Assembly (NCBI GenBank): GCA_003439945.1
Contig: QVRM01006115.1
Location: 1 to 64,000, forward strand
Length of the DNA stretch: 64,000 nucleotides
Direction: 5' to 3'
Origin: Dermanyssus gallinae
Taxonomy: Eukaryota; Arthropoda; Arachnida; Mesostigmata; Dermanyssidae
Positions 47,211 to 61,103 of the stretch are shown here, piece by piece. Every line of letters starts with the position of its first letter. Within the stretch, counting starts at the first letter, position 1. The position numbers were made by a program, and so were the translations under genes. Below the pieces are notes generated by a model. The model was not told the DNA's origin, did not search any database, and saw only the letters and a program-made list of their open reading frames with translations.

Positions 47211-48840
47211 TTCTACCCCCCGTTCGGCCCTTGCCTAGTAGCTAGCTCGCCTCCAGCAACACAGCAATCCCAGGAAGAAGTCATACAGTACCCTCCACAC
47301 CACCATCACCACCACCACCTTCACCATATCACCATGGAGTGAGTGGTACTAGTCCTAGTAGTTGTAGTACCACCAGCAGCGCCATCGGCGACAGCACTAT
47401 CACCATCAAGAGTGCGACGGCGGCGGCTGTGTCCGTGGTACCGGTCGTCGCAAGGAATTTGTCCCATTGTCTGTCTACATTGACATGGTCTAATAATGAG
47501 CTGCTGCGGCGGCGGAGGCGGCAGCGGCGGGGGGATCAGTTTGTGTCCGTCGTGTTGTACGACGATTGGTACAAGTACTAAAGTTGCCGCGAGCGCGGCA
47601 GCACCATCACCACCAGCAACAGCCTTCGAGGCGGTATCGATCTCGCGAAGGCCGGCAGGCCGCCGCCGCCGACGACGACGAACGACGTGATGACAATGCC
47701 ATCACAGTTGCTGTTACAGCTTGTGCGGTTTCTGCTACTACTTCTAGTGGCGGCGAACGCCCGAGATAGTAGCCCGCGCGACAGCCCGCCATGATCGGGC
47801 GAGTACAATGGTGATGGTAGTAGTAATAGTAGTAGTAGTAGCAGTCGAAGTAATAATGCTAGAAATAGTAGTCGTAGTAGTAGCAGTAATGATTATAGTT
47901 ACTTTGCTTGTTCCTCTCTTTCTTTTGCCGCCTTTTCGTTCTCTTCCCCTGCCCTATTCCTCTCTCCTCTGCCCTATTCCTCTCCCCCCCCCCCCCTCTC
48001 TCTCTCTCTCTCCTATCTATATATATATATCCATCACTCTCGCTCTCAGCAGCACATATCCACTGCTGTCGCTCTCAATCTGTCCAATCTGTTTTCTCTC
48101 ACGCTCTATCCCACACACACTCTCTCTCTCTCTATCCTGAATCCTCTCATTTGACGAGGTGTGCGTGTCTTCTCTCATGGTTTCAACTTCAGCGTTGGCG
48201 TTGTCGTCATCCTATCCACGACATTTTGATATTGGTTTCGTCTTTTCTAGGCGTCGACGCCAATCACCGCCAACCTTGTCATTGACCTCATCACCATTGC
48301 CATAACCATCATTGCCTTCACCGCCGCCATCATCATCATCATCAGCATTGCCATAACCGCCGCCGCAATCATCATCATCATTGCCAAAATCACCGCCATC
48401 ATCATTACTGCCATAACTACCGCCAGCTGATCATCAGCAGCAAACTTCAGCAGCATCCGCTTCATGAGCACCACCACCACCACCACCCATCACTCCTATC
48501 ACCACCACCATTGCTGAAGCTCATCATGATCACGATGGTGATGATGATGATGATTTTCATGATGATAATGGCAATGATGAGGTGAGGTCGACCGCCTTCG
48601 GGTGAGGTCTGTCTATCTGTCTACATAGCAATCCAGCTGACGTCTCTTCCCCTCTCTTTCCCTCCCTCTGGATGTACTTTCCTTGTTCGTTTCTTTGCAT
48701 CGCCCGGTCACCCACCCACTCGATCGCTCTCTGCAGTCGCGTCGCCGCCTGTGCACCGATTCTCCTCGCCGCTACCAATGCAATCCTGTGTGCGTCGTCT
48801 GTATAAGCCCGTGCATGTCGTCTATATATATATATATATA

Positions 48841-48955
48841 TATACATACATGTCTGTACACATCTATAGATACATGTCTGTACACATCTATATAGATACA
48901 TGTGTACACATGTATATAGATACATGTGTATACATGTATATATAGATGTACATCT
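48841..48955. repeat. Minisatellite of 22-30 bp
   Basis: Repeats of gatacatg(t/c)ctgtacacatctata with variations, following a (TA)n tract. Short palindromes (tgtacaca, acatgtgt) recur within the unit. Confidence 0.85.
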
Positions 48956-49875
48956 AATATATACATGCCCATGTGTACATGCGTGTGGTGTGTCGGCGAG
49001 GAGGACATATGTGTATCGTTTGCGAGCGAGCGAATGAGTGGGCGCACGTGAGCGACATGCATGTGGGCTACCGCGGCTGCTGTGAACATGAACATGAACA
49101 ACAACAAAACGACAGACTCAGTGAACATGATCTTCAGAACTTACAGCCACCCACCCTCCCTCCCTCCCTGCCTCGTCGGGAGGTCTTTCTCTCCCGGCCT
49201 GCTTCGTCTTCCCACCTAGTCAGTTCAGCCACTAGCTCTCTATTGCGAGACGGGATCGTGTAGCTGTGTAGTAGTAGTAGAGTAGTAGCTTTGACCTCAT
49301 CATCCACCTACAACGAGCTCGTCTTTCTTTCTGTTTGTCTGTATGTCTTTCTTTCCTTCATTCTTTCGTTGTTGTTCTGCTACCGTAACTTGAAGAACAA
49401 GAACAACAACAATAACAGCAACAAAAACTTCAACGACAGATTCTGCCACTGCGAGCGGTCTACAGGGTGGTCCTGCAATCCTGCGGTCGTGGATTTTGTC
49501 GTTTGGCTGATCGCAAGACGCGCTCTCTCTCCCCCCCTCTCTCTCTTTCTCTCCACTAGACATGTATGTAGCACACCATTCACATTCATGCATGCGTACA
49601 CAAACCTACTTCTATCTGCCCAAGTTGATACGGATGCGCGATGCGTTGTACATCGATACACAGACCTGCTTGCAATTTAGCATTAGTGCACGCTGTTTAG
49701 TTCATTATTTAGTTAGTTAGTTAGTTAGGTGGCTAGCTGGCTGGCTGGCTAACCGCTCATAACCAATTATAATAAGAGGAAGAAAAAGAAAATAAAGCGT
49801 TTTTTGCGTGCAGCAATAATCTGCCTGCCAACCACATTAGGACACAACACCGGTAGCAGGGCGGCGTCCTCTGTT

Positions 49876-50056
49876 GAGCCCGGTGGCGTGGTGGGTGCAT
49901 TCGCCAGCGTCTCGCGACCGGAGGAGACACATCGGAGGTGCGCCGGCTCGAGCCCCACCGTTGCACCGATTTGTATTTATGGGGGTCCATCTATGAAGCA
50001 ATGCCAAAAGCAGAGTCATGGAGGTTAAATCTTGCCTAGGGGTCCGAAAAAAAGGT
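49876..50056 (+). mobile_element. tRNA-derived SINE, family 1, copy 6
   Basis: Plus-strand copy with GGTGGCGTGGTGGGTGC, B box GGCTCGAGCCCC, and the tatttatgggggtcc body. Ends in gtccgaaaaaaagg. Target duplications are uncertain. Confidence 0.87.
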
Positions 50057-50059
50057 CTG

Positions 50060-53000
50060 TGCAGCTGCTAGTGCGGAATAAATACTTCCTGGCTTCGACT
50101 GTGGAGGTTCGATCACATGTTCTAGGACTGTGTGTGGTGTGTGTGAGGATGTATTTCTTGCGTTCGATCGCGAATGTCTTAACGAGTGTATACGTAAAAT
50201 ACTATATTCGAAAAAAACGGACACATTTTGGCTGGTGGCGAACATTTAACGCCCTCACAAGGCTTTGTTGCAACAACAACAAGAGAAGCAACAACCACAT
50301 GCAAATGAAACATTTCCGAACAAAGCCGGAGAACCTTCGACTTTCAGAGCTAGGGTAAAACTCATCATAGCTTGGCATAAATAGCCTGGTGGGAAGTCCT
50401 GTTAGAGTCGGAAATAAATCTCCTCGCTGGCCCTCTGAAGCATAGATACTTGCCACCTAACATGCAGTTTCTGGGGGTCACACACGAGCCCACCGGGGAG
50501 AGTCCGACCGTAACTGGCTGTTAAAGATTTAGCATTAGCAAAGGAAGTAGAAGTGGCAACAGTCGAAGTAACAAATTGCTGCTGCCGGTGTTACGATAAA
50601 AATGTGTATACTCTAGCTAATAGGCCTTATGGCCCTATGTGAGAGCGTGAGAAAACGATTTACACGACAAAACTCTAACACTACGTTGTAGCATATCGTT
50701 GTACTAATCAATCACATTGCGCAGTATCAAGGGCCAGCAGCATGCTATTGCCTATATCAACATGTACAAAGTACGAGTTGCTAATATCAGCAGGTAAGAA
50801 ATCGTGTTTTTTTTCCAGTTTCATGGCCTCTTATCCACTGCCGAAAGGGCGAGATATGTAGGAGAGAGACTTTTGGCGACACCTTGCACGTGAAGGCGGG
50901 CCTTGGCCTTATGGCTTCGCACGCGGCCCCTATTCGACCCGAGAACGCGAGTGCACGCGCTGTGTAGCTCGGGAAACTCCGTACTCAGTTATGGTGTGGT
51001 GAGCCGCGGGCGTATTTTGATTTTGTACCGCCGGCGCTCGAGACGTTAAGAAGCCGAACCCTCGTGCTTCACACAACCTCTTGGCAATGGATCATTGTCA
51101 AAACAGTAGTTTGGCGTCTGTTTATAGATATTGTTTGGGGACAAAATCGGGCTGATGGCATCATCTGCGGGCACCTGTCAATGACTTTTCATCATCATGA
51201 ACAAAAAGGCGCTGCTGCAGTACTGAGTACAACAACAAGGGAGTGGTTGTTGGTGAACCACGGTTGGCAAACCTTACACTAGCGGCATGGCAGAGGTGAC
51301 GAACGTCCATCTGCTTTGCAAACAAGTGTCTAGAATTTTGAAAAATAGGAAGGTTGTTTTTAAACGAACATGTGTCTACCCTATTGTAGATAGAATAGGC
51401 ACTTAGTAATGCAGATAGCGCGCATCGAGTACTGTAAATCAACATATTGAACCTTTGCTAGAACACTTCTGCGTACAACAAATTTTAGGGCGCTTTCGTG
51501 TTCTATTTGCAGCCGTTTTATGATCCAAGCTAAACTAACTAGAAAAGGGAAATGATTGCTTAACATAGGTGAAATGCCATACATAATACACATAGACGTT
51601 TCTGCAATTCTTCTGCATACATTTTTCTTTTTTATGTTAGATCTAACATAAACGACAACATAGTTGGGTCAATGTAGTTAATTTTTTTTTAAAGTGGTGT
51701 TTCCGTGCTACGTGACAGGAAGTAAGAATGGAAAATAAAGTCACAATCCTACACTTACTATATATAGATGATGACACATAATACACCGACTGCCTCTTAA
51801 TTAAAAATACGTTTAATAATTTTGCAGACACGGGCGATAGTTTTTTTCTGCAAAATTCCCTTAATGGTTGCAATTGTTTAAAGTGCGTATTAAGAACATT
51901 TTAAGTTCAATACGGTATTACTTGCATAAAATAAATTTGCCATCCGGAGAAGACGGTTGCTTAAAAAAATGATTGATATGTTGACGCGAGCGTGTCTTGG
52001 CGCATGCGCATTCTGAAAAATAGTACGAATGTATGCCATTCGAGTCTATATATATACATATATATATATAACCTTCGTGTATGCGTTTCGAGGAAAACTA
52101 CATGATTTCACGCTGGCCTTATTTGCGGTCGACATGCATATTTGTTGATTTGATTTTGAGCCCCTCAATGAAGTCGCTGTTGAGAGGTGGATGGAGGCAG
52201 ACAAATCGACAGGCACTCAAATGTACACGTTCATCATACTTTGGGCATCATATTTTGCTTGCGCCTGTGTTGTTGTTGCTGCTTGTCGTGTCGTGTTGTT
52301 GTTGTTGCTACCGCTGCTGCTGCTGCGGTTGGTTCTGCTCTTTGCTACGGCTACCCGACTCGATGATCCATCGAGGGTCATCGTCGAGTAGTTTGTTCTC
52401 TTACAACTGCTAGCCTTCGTACGTACCTAGCTCGTCGTCTACGATCTCTTTGCCGCTGTCCTCACCGCTTAATCGAGGTGTATCATCATAATCCCCTAAT
52501 AGACTCGATCGTGTCCGAGTATTTCTGCAGCACTATGGCACGCCGCCTCGGCAGCAGCCGCAGCAGCAGCAACAGCGGCGGCAGCCCTAAACCACCCTTG
52601 AATGCTGCTCATTGCTGCCTGCTTGGTGGCACTGTGCGGCAATGCGCGCACTTGGTACATGGCACTTGATCCCTTTTCGTTTTCTTCTTCGACCACCTCT
52701 TCCTCCTCATGATCTCGACTACGGAGGATCCAGAAGGACGCAGGATGGAGAGCAGAAAGAGAGCGGTAGATACAGCGAGATAGAGAGATAGATAGATAGA
52801 TAGAGAGGGGGGGAGGGGACGAGACTGGCTATCTTGGCTACGCTACACAGACAGACAGACAGCACACTCTAAGCTGTTCCTCGAAATTAGGCACTTTCTG
52901 CTTTACTTCCTTCAACTCAACTGGCGCAATTTTCAGCCGTTGGTCACAATGCACAGGAGGTAGGAAGGCGGCTTCGTCGGTACAACATGACGCCACTCCA

Positions 53001-53125
53001 GGCGGCGGCGCCCAGTAAATACGTCGTCGTCGTCGTCACATTCATGGATACACCGCACATACTCCGCCACTCCGTACACTCAGAGGTTCACCCATATATA
53101 TGTATATATATATATATGTATGTAT

Positions 53126-53192
<67 letters not shown>

Positions 53193-53271
53193 CCATGCAT
53201 GCAATTGTGAAAGATGTTATTAGCCGATATAAATTTTAGGTAATATCTACCAATTTCTAGTGAAATTAACT

Positions 53272-53306
<35 letters not shown>

Positions 53307-53387
53307 GATGCATGCAGTAGTGAATGATGTTATTAGCCGATATGAATTTTAGGTAATATCTATCAATTGCTGGTGAAATAAACTTGC

Positions 53388-53457
<70 letters not shown>

Positions 53458-54000
53458 TTGCAAAACATGCGTTTGTAAAAACATTCCTCCCGATGTGCAC
53501 ATCTACATTGACGCTCACTCATAGACACCTAGACAGATACACGGCGGCGTTGCGTCTTTCTGTCACAGCTGTGTTACCGGATTTCGATGTCGGTCCACTT
53601 GATCTCGCCAAGGACATTCTTGTTAGTATTATTATGAGTGTTATTATCGTTACCATCATCATCATCACCATTATTAATATTATTATGATGGGATCCGGGG
53701 CCGGCCGAAGCAGGCTACGAGAGGCCGTAGCCATCCGCGCGCCGCCACCCTTTTTCGTCGTCACAACAAAGGCAGGATGATGAAAGGAAGCAAAGGAAGC
53801 AAAGCAGACCGAATGAACTAAGGCGAGAGATCACGAGGTCTCGATGATTAGCCTTGTTGTCGTCGTAGTCGATGATGATGGTGATGATGATGATGTTGTA
53901 CCTGATCGTGATGGTGATGATTGTGATTTAAATGATGATGGTGATCTATTGAGGAGTTAGCTAGCTGATGTATAATAGTCCCCAACACGACGACGACGAC
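50060..54000. other. Intergenic, nothing recognised
   Basis: Unique A/T-rich sequence to about 52,250, then CTG/TTG- and CAG-rich patches and GATA repeats at 52,787-52,803 before the (TA)n composite. Confidence 0.45.
53095..53457. repeat. Tandem composite of (TA)n and an 80-bp unique unit
   Basis: The unit beginning at catgcatgca / gatgcatgca and ending at aacttgcatatata occurs at about 53,193-53,275 and 53,306-53,390, about 90% identical. Each copy is bounded by (TA)n, with a third (TA)n at 53,395-53,457. Confidence 0.92.
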
Positions 54001-54600
54001 GATGATGACGACGACCAACGACAATGACGACCACGGCGGCGGATCGGCTTAAGTTAAACGATTGGCGCTTTGTCCTCGTCGTCAGCGATCAGTGGTGATG
54101 GGGGGGGGGGGCGAACGGGAAGGAACAACCGGGGAAGGCATCATGGGGGGGGGGTCATCATCCCATTGAGGAGCGGTCATCATCGACCAGCCTCCTCCGC
54201 GTCCTCCTCACTATCCACGCGGCTTATCCGCCGTCAACAACTCACTTGAGCAGAGACGGATCAGACGAATCAGAGGACAGGCTACTACTACTACTACTAA
54301 GACGCGGCTGCGGCGAGAAGAAGAATGGCGAACGACCGAGCGTGAAGAGACAGCGACGGACGTACCGTAGGAGTAGAACGAGAGACACACTTAGAGAGAG
54401 AGAGAAAGCGCAAGGAAGTAAGAGTGGAACAACCGAGAAGAAACGAGCGACAACGCAGAGAGCCGCGACTCGACGCGCTCCGGATACGACAACAACGGTC
54501 GATCGGTCGGTAGGTCGGCGGCGACGGATCGACTTTCTCATACCCTCGAGGAGTTTGCTCCTCTCAAGGACCTACCTGTCGAGTGGGGTTGTGGCTGCTA
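54000..54600. promoter_or_regulatory. Second CpG-rich patch
   Basis: Dense in CGA/CGG triplets and CG dinucleotides with frames of 99-136 codons on both strands that are simple Arg/Ser-rich translations. Resembles a CpG-rich promoter or 5' UTR rather than protein code. G-runs at 54,100-54,110 and 54,144-54,152. Confidence 0.2.
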
Positions 54601-54653
54601 TGTCGTCGCGTTGTGTCGCTATACAACGTCAAGTGTGTAGGTTGGAAGGTGGC

Positions 54654-54704
54654 TAGGTAGGCCTGCCCCGTGCTTTCACCTAGCAGGCTATTTATCTGTC
54701 TAGG

Positions 54705-54761
<57 letters not shown>

Positions 54762-54813
54762 ACCTAGGCAGATAACTAGTCAACTAGGTGCAAGTACGGG
54801 GCAGGTCTACCTA
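54654..54813. repeat. Inverted repeat with (TA)n loop
   Basis: Arms 54654-54708 and 54759-54813 are reverse complements at 46 of 55 positions (blocks TAGGTAG, CCTGCCCCGT, CACCTAG, TTATCTG, CTAGGTA). About 50 bp of (TA)n separates them. Confidence 0.9.
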
Positions 54814-55599
54814 TATATATATATATATGGCTTTATCTGCCCGTGGTACATCTACTGCACACCCGACGAACGATCAGCTGCTGTGGGGGGGGGGGGGGGG
54901 ATCAACGCTGAAGCGTGGCGGTGGCCTGTGGCCTGTGACGAAACAGGCTGGATCAGCCCAGACCGATCGCTGAACACCTGTCTTTAGTCGATAGGCCCCG
55001 TTCGATTGTGGGACATGTGAAAGTAAATAGATAAATAAAATGAACAGAAAAGAACATTCGCTGGTAAGAGCCGTACAGACGGCTGTAGTAACGTTTTGTT
55101 CAATATTCTGAAAACCAACAACTTCAAATAAAAACCTGTGGAATTGAAGGCTTCATGCGGCAGAGCCTTCAGCTGCATAAATCGGCCATGAAGCCAAATA
55201 TCAGGATTTCTACGATGGCACTTTGATGCACCTCTGCATTAATGCATCCTTTATTGTCTCCACTAGCTGGTCATCCAGACTAAGATGTATATTGCTTGTT
55301 TCGGCCAGTATTCGGGCACCATTTGTAGATCATCGCCAATGATAGTAGTAGAAGAATGGCCCGAATGGTTAGCAATGCGTGTTGTTGTTCGTAGATAGGC
55401 ATAGTCAGAGCTCACTCCCTGTGAGTTTTGAGTTCCTTAAGTGATAATGATGAGAAAGCTAAGTGTGCAGTATTTTAATTTTCTTCAGGTGAAAGAGAAA
55501 AGGCATTTACGCACGTTGCGGAAACGGATAAGTGACATTTGATAATAATATTGTTGGCATACCACCTAGTTAGAACCTTTCTTATTGATGAAAAACAAA

Positions 55600-56170
55600 T
55601 ATTTAACGGTGTTCTAGCTCTGAAAGACTTCTAAGAAGGTCTGCGTCATGCGTTTGCAGGTTCAAGGAGCCGCGCCAGTGTAGTGGCTGACTACGGTATA
55701 TATCCTCTACGACGCCCGAGCTGACGGGAAAGACTCCACAGTACGTTGTGGACTTCATGATGGAAGACGAGACGAATTGGACCAAGGGTCGACGTTCCCT
55801 CAACACCATCATGAGGAAAAAGCTGAACCTGGAGGCGGCGAGATACGCCCGCTACGACCAGGCCCCTTTAAGGGGCAGTCGAGAGGAGGAGCCGAGGGAG
55901 GGGGAAACGGGGAGCAGCTAGGCCCTCTGAAGAATCTCGACGCATCTCCCCAGGGCGGCAAGTATTGGCTAGGCGCATAGAGCGTTAGAGCGCGAGACTC
56001 CTCTCTCAGGGTTGTCGAAGTAATGCCAATGCAACCCCGGGTCTTGGGGGGGTGGGGAGGATATCGGTTTTAGTGGGTGCGAGTCCCACACTAGCTGCTG
56101 CTAGCTGCCAGTAGCGCTTGTGCATTATGCATTTCCGAGACCTCCCCAAAAAATAAAAAAAAGTTTTGAA
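55600..56170 (+). pseudogene. LINE 3' end with coding tail and 3' UTR
   Basis: A short plus-strand frame (about 55,735-55,915) reads TPQYVVDFMMEDETNW and IMRKKLNLEAARYARYDQAP, resembling the extreme C-terminus of R1-like ORF2. The 3' UTR 56,010-56,165 is shared with 43,350-43,500. It contains a G-rich block, a small hairpin and an A-rich end. Confidence 0.5.
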
Positions 56171-57588
56171 TATGTTTAATAGCCTAAACGCCTTATGGGT
56201 TCTCACGAATGAACAAATATCCCTAAAGTAGAGTAATTCAGTTTTTAGGTAAAGAATATCCGTTGACAAGCATAAGTTATCCAGCTATATACTGGAACTT
56301 GTGGACTTAACATCCCAAGGTCTTAAAACAGACTGACTCAATTCGGCCTTGGCACTGAGTCTTGAGGAGTGCATCTTAACCCCTCCCCCACAGTAACTTG
56401 TAGAGTTCGTGTCGCGTGAACGTGACTTTTTTTATGATTAAAAAAGCTAAATTCGCGTAGAGTTTGGAACACTTTGCCGCGCTAACCGAACGCAAATCTT
56501 TGTCAAAAATATAGTGAAACATAGTAACGTAATATTATTATTGGCAGTATTCTTGCGGTAGGATTTGTCCGACGGACATACCTCGATGTGTCCGTACTCT
56601 CAATGGAACTGCAATGCTGTGAACGCGGGTTGAGGAGTTTGTAGCCAAATGTACTATAACAGGCTATTGTTAGTTAAGCTTGCTTTCGTGCGCGCATTTA
56701 CGCGATATGATGTGAATCTCTACATCTGTAAGCTACAACGCTCAACGTCTGTAAGCTACAACGCTCAGTGCACCAGAGCCTTGAAACGCTACAGAGAGCG
56801 GATTCGTTTTAACGGAGAGCGTAAACCCGACAGCGCGTCCCGCGATACATTACGAGTTACAAACCTTAGAGTATCCGCGCTGATGAACATACCCTATTCT
56901 GTTGTTGGCTTCATTGTTGCTGTTGTTGTTGCTCCTGCTGCTGCTGCTGCTGATGATGATGATGCTAATGATGCTTAGATTGTTGTTATTGTTGTTGCTG
57001 TTGTCGTCGTCGTTGTTGCCGTGGCCGCCGCAGCAATCATCGCATACTCATCTTCGTAGTTGTTGTTGTTGTTCTTGTCATTGTGGCTGCCGTCGCTGCT
57101 GTTCAAGGAATCGGGTGCTCCTTGGACTCGATGTTCGCGCAACGTTGGCGGCAGCAGCGGCGGCCGTTGCTGCTGCTCTCTGTCTAAGTGAGGGGTGCGA
57201 AATTTGGACCACCCGTGTCCTGTTCGTCCTTTAGGCTATTTGCCTCTCTTCGTCGCCGCGTCTTGTTCCGTGAAGTGCCTGAGATCACGGCGTAGCGCCG
57301 GTCATACGCCGGCTCTCACTGAGTATCCTGCAGCAGCAGCAACAGCAGCAGCAACAGTATGGGCAGCAGAATGTAAGATGTGTCCACCTCTATTGCTCCT
57401 GCCGCCGCCGCCGCTCCTGCTACCGTTGTTCCCAATAAACTCTCAATGAAACAACAAATGACAGAGTCGGGATTCATCCACGGACTCTTCACGCCCTGGC
57501 CGGTACACGCCTGTGGGAGGGTGCCGCAGGCTATTCATCAACTCGCTATAGAAGTTCTTTACATATACTCGACGTACAAAAAAATACA

Positions 57589-57619
<31 letters not shown>

Positions 57620-57805
57620 TATTTATATAACAATGCTACACGCAGGAGTGAAATAGCTTCAATCAGATATATATATATATATATAGATGATGCACATTTA
57701 TATTTACATCTTGGATTGGTGGTAAACTAGTTGACGCTAAATATCGTGGCTGAGAAATGGCTGTTCGTTCACACGATTATTATGCTGTTTTTATATCCTA
57801 ATAGT

Positions 57806-57842
<37 letters not shown>

Positions 57843-58592
57843 TGATGCTAGGGCGTGCGTAAATTTAGTTCACATACGTCTTTATAATAAGCATCGTATT
57901 TGTAATGTACAATATATATTTATACACGTGCGTGACGCACGTGTGTCAATAACACGTGACCAACGTAGCAGCTAGCGTGGTGCTAGATCGATTGATCGTA
58001 TGACCAAAGCGAGGCGCCATCGTCATCGTCTTGATCACCACCACCACCATCGCCACCGCTGTTGCTGCTTTTTACTGGGTGAACACCAAGATGCCCATGC
58101 AGTGGCTGGGTAAGACGCAGGCAGCCCTGGTAGTGGGGAGCAGCGGGGTTTTGGGGAGCGGGAGGATTGGCGGGGGTAGTCACTGAGTGAGTCGTCGTCG
58201 ACTTCGTGAGTCGAGTAGAGACGAGAAGTGAGAGAGAAGACGAGAGAGTGAGTGAATCGAGCAGTGAAATTCCACGTCACCCTCCGGAGGGTGGTCGGTC
58301 TGTCTGTCTATCGGTGGGTTGACCCAGCGGCCGCCCGGCGTTCCACTGTGTGACTGTGCGTGTGTGAGGTTAATGACGCTAGGCCTGCTCCGGCTTCAGC
58401 GGCTTCTGCGGCTGCTACCATTTCGGCCACCGGTGAAGCTCATCATCATCATCTTCATCATCAGCCTCATCATCATCATCATCCTCATCATGAGCATTAT
58501 TAACACCATCAAGCAGCGTCTGCCGCAAGAGGCGCGATCGACGAGTGAACTAAGGGACACCATCATAACGACACACGAACGGATCATGGACG

Positions 58593-58720
58593 GTGAAAAC
58601 CACGACGACGATCATTGCTGCTGCTGCTGATGGTGGTGGTGACGGTGAAAGCAATGATGAAGGCGATGATGATGATGATGGTGATGATGACGGTGATGAT
58701 GACGGTGAAGACCAGGCGGT
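58593..58720. repeat. (GAT/GAC/GGT)n compound microsatellite
   Basis: Triplet repeats with GCT run at 58,616-58,630, then GATGATGA and GGTGATGAC units. The Asp-rich frame it gives has no other coding evidence. Confidence 0.9.
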
Positions 58721-59648
58721 CATCGCGCGCGTTCCGCTCCGACCGAGCGCCGAGGTTCATGCCGTGGCGGAGGTGGTTGGTACCCGATGTATGCGAGGCA
58801 GCCAGCCAGTCATGTTCAGCACCCCCCGTGCATACGTGCGTTCATGCATGCAGCGGCCCGCAAAGGTTGTCGTTGCATTGACAGCAATGAGACAATTTTT
58901 ATTAAATTATATATATATATATATATATACTTTTTTTTGTTTATATATATATATAAAAACTCCAACCATTACTACTAATACTACTACTACCAGTGCAACG
59001 ATAAGTACTACGATTCGTTCTTCTACCCTCGGTCCCAGCATGAGATGTAAATATTTACAGTGTATATGCAAGCAGCAGTATGTATATATATATATATATA
59101 TATATATGTTTTTTTTAATTCCAGACGTGATTTACTCAAAGGAACTGCTTTGAACAACGCCTAGCTTCTCGGTAACTAAAAATTGCTGAAAGCATGAATA
59201 AAACAACGAGGCAGAAAATCACACTCGACAAATGCCCAGAAAAATATGTTTTGTATAAGCACTTTACTCAAGACGTAATCTCAGCGGATATGATCACGAA
59301 GACCTCTATGCAGTATTTGGTGCGTGCCGGGTTACAACGCCGAACATTAAATAAGGTAACACGCTCGAAGATTTACACGCATATGCATAGAAGTAGTCCA
59401 CTAGTACAGCATCTTTATAAAACTGCTCGATTGGTAGCACCCCTCACAAGCCCAAGGGTAGTTAGATATTCATATTCCACTGTAACCACAAAATGAAAGT
59501 CGTGGATATTTATACCATCCAATCTGAGTGGGTGTCCGCCTGTACAAAGCGCAACAACTACGGAGATGTATTTAGACCGCGTGATTTAGACTGTGAAATT
59601 AAAAGTCATTGTTTTACTTTGCGGGTAAAGTAACATAAAATAAAATAA

Positions 59649-59687
<39 letters not shown>

Positions 59688-59698
59688 CTGTCAAAGAG

Positions 59699-59747
59699 CA
59701 CCTTCGTGGGTTAGCTATATATATATATATATATACACCTTCGTGGG
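59699..59747. repeat. 12-bp direct repeat around a 25-bp TA insert
   Basis: caccttcgtggg at 59699-59710 and 59736-59747 flank ttagc followed by (TA)n, which looks like a target duplication around a tiny insert. Confidence 0.7.
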
Positions 59748-60232
59748 CGATAGAAGCTGTAACTATTATGCCGCCGTTGGTTTCGAACCAGACCGACGCG
59801 AGAAAAAAGGGGGTGAAACAGACAACAACAGCGACGACGACGACAACAACAGGACGACGACACCAACGATTTGATTCACCCCTGTGACGGGTCGGACGGA
59901 GGTGTCTTGGACAAGCCACAAACAGCAGCGAGTTTGCAACTATCTCTCTCTCTATCTCTCGCACCCCCCTCACTTACTCGTCCTCCATTCTTCACCTTTT
60001 CTCGGTCTGTGTCGTCTAAAGGTCGGCTAACGTCTCTATTACGGAGACATGATTATTACGACGACTAACCGTACTACCTAGCAATTGAAGCAGGCGACGA
60101 ACGGCAGTAGTGTGAAATGTGTGTCCTGTAGGACAACCGCGAATCGCCACTTTTCAGCCGACCGGCTCAACGAACAAACCTAGCGAGTGAATCAACAACA
60201 ACAGCAGTAGCAGCAGCAGCAACAACAACAAC

Positions 60233-60263
<31 letters not shown>

Positions 60264-60333
60264 TATATGAGTTCTGGACGACATGAATACGAAAACCTCG
60301 TGATTTCAATGGGACAGTCGTAGGAAACTAAAG

Positions 60334-60367
<34 letters not shown>

Positions 60368-61070
60368 GGACATACTTCTCTTTACTCAGGTCCTCCCTCA
60401 CACTCTCTCAGACACACACACAGACACACACACACGAACTTATATACATGCCTACATGCCTGTATGTGCTCGCGTGTGGAGAAATAGGGAATGCGTGATG
60501 TAGATGTGAATTGTAGGCTGTCACCTCTCCAGACCTCCCAGAATACGCAGGCGTTTCGGGCCGAAGCGCCTCCCCAAATGCGCACCTTCGTCCGTCGATT
60601 ACGACGATGGGGTCCGTCCGATCGACCCACCGACCAACCGACCATCATAACCGTAACCCCCCCCCCCCCGCCCCCCCCGATCGATCGATGGGGGTTGCCG
60701 CTGAGTGCCGCGAATTGACCGACGACTTATTAGTTGTTTCTGGCTGGCACGCCGGCCGGCAACCGCCGAGAGCCACAGCAGTTGTTGTTCATCTATTTAT
60801 GTTCTGTTGCTGTTGCGGCTGCTGCTGCTGTTGTCATCGTCGTTGTCGTTGTTGTTGTTGTTGTCGCCGCCGCCGCCGCCGCTGCTAAAGTCAAATCTCC
60901 GCCGCCGCTGAATTGAGGTCGTCGAAGGTTCGAACCTGGCAAGCGGGTAGGCGGTCTCGTCGCATCACCAACGCCACAAACACCGGATACGCACTACCCG
61001 GATAGCTTCTTCTACTTTAGGCCATCGAACACTTCTGCACGCTGTTTCTACTTCGTTGTTGTTGTTGTTT

Positions 61071-61103
<33 letters not shown>

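Larger units (their letters stand above)
43500..49870. other. Gene-poor microsatellite-rich stretch
   Basis: Includes CAA-rich sequence at 44,190-44,310 and 44,615-44,680, (TA)n at 46,358-46,401, the TTG/CTG block, CT-rich 47,930-48,130, and CAC/CAT-rich 48,290-48,560. Frames are low complexity. Confidence 0.5.

Noticed and set aside
46845..47342. Poly-Leu/Cys/Val frames of 115-165 codons
   Set aside because: Pure translation of GTT/GCT triplet repeats in all three frames.
47339..47800. GC-rich overlapping frames on both strands
   Set aside because: Low complexity Ser/Ala/Arg frames from triplet repeats without consistent start, splice sites or recognisable domains.
48841..48955. CRISPR-like array
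   Set aside because: Units are contiguous and variable without spacers; this is a minisatellite in an animal genome.
54246..54656. 136-codon Arg-rich frame as an RS-domain protein
   Set aside because: Composition follows from CGA-rich DNA, both strands are open, and no motif or splice support is seen.
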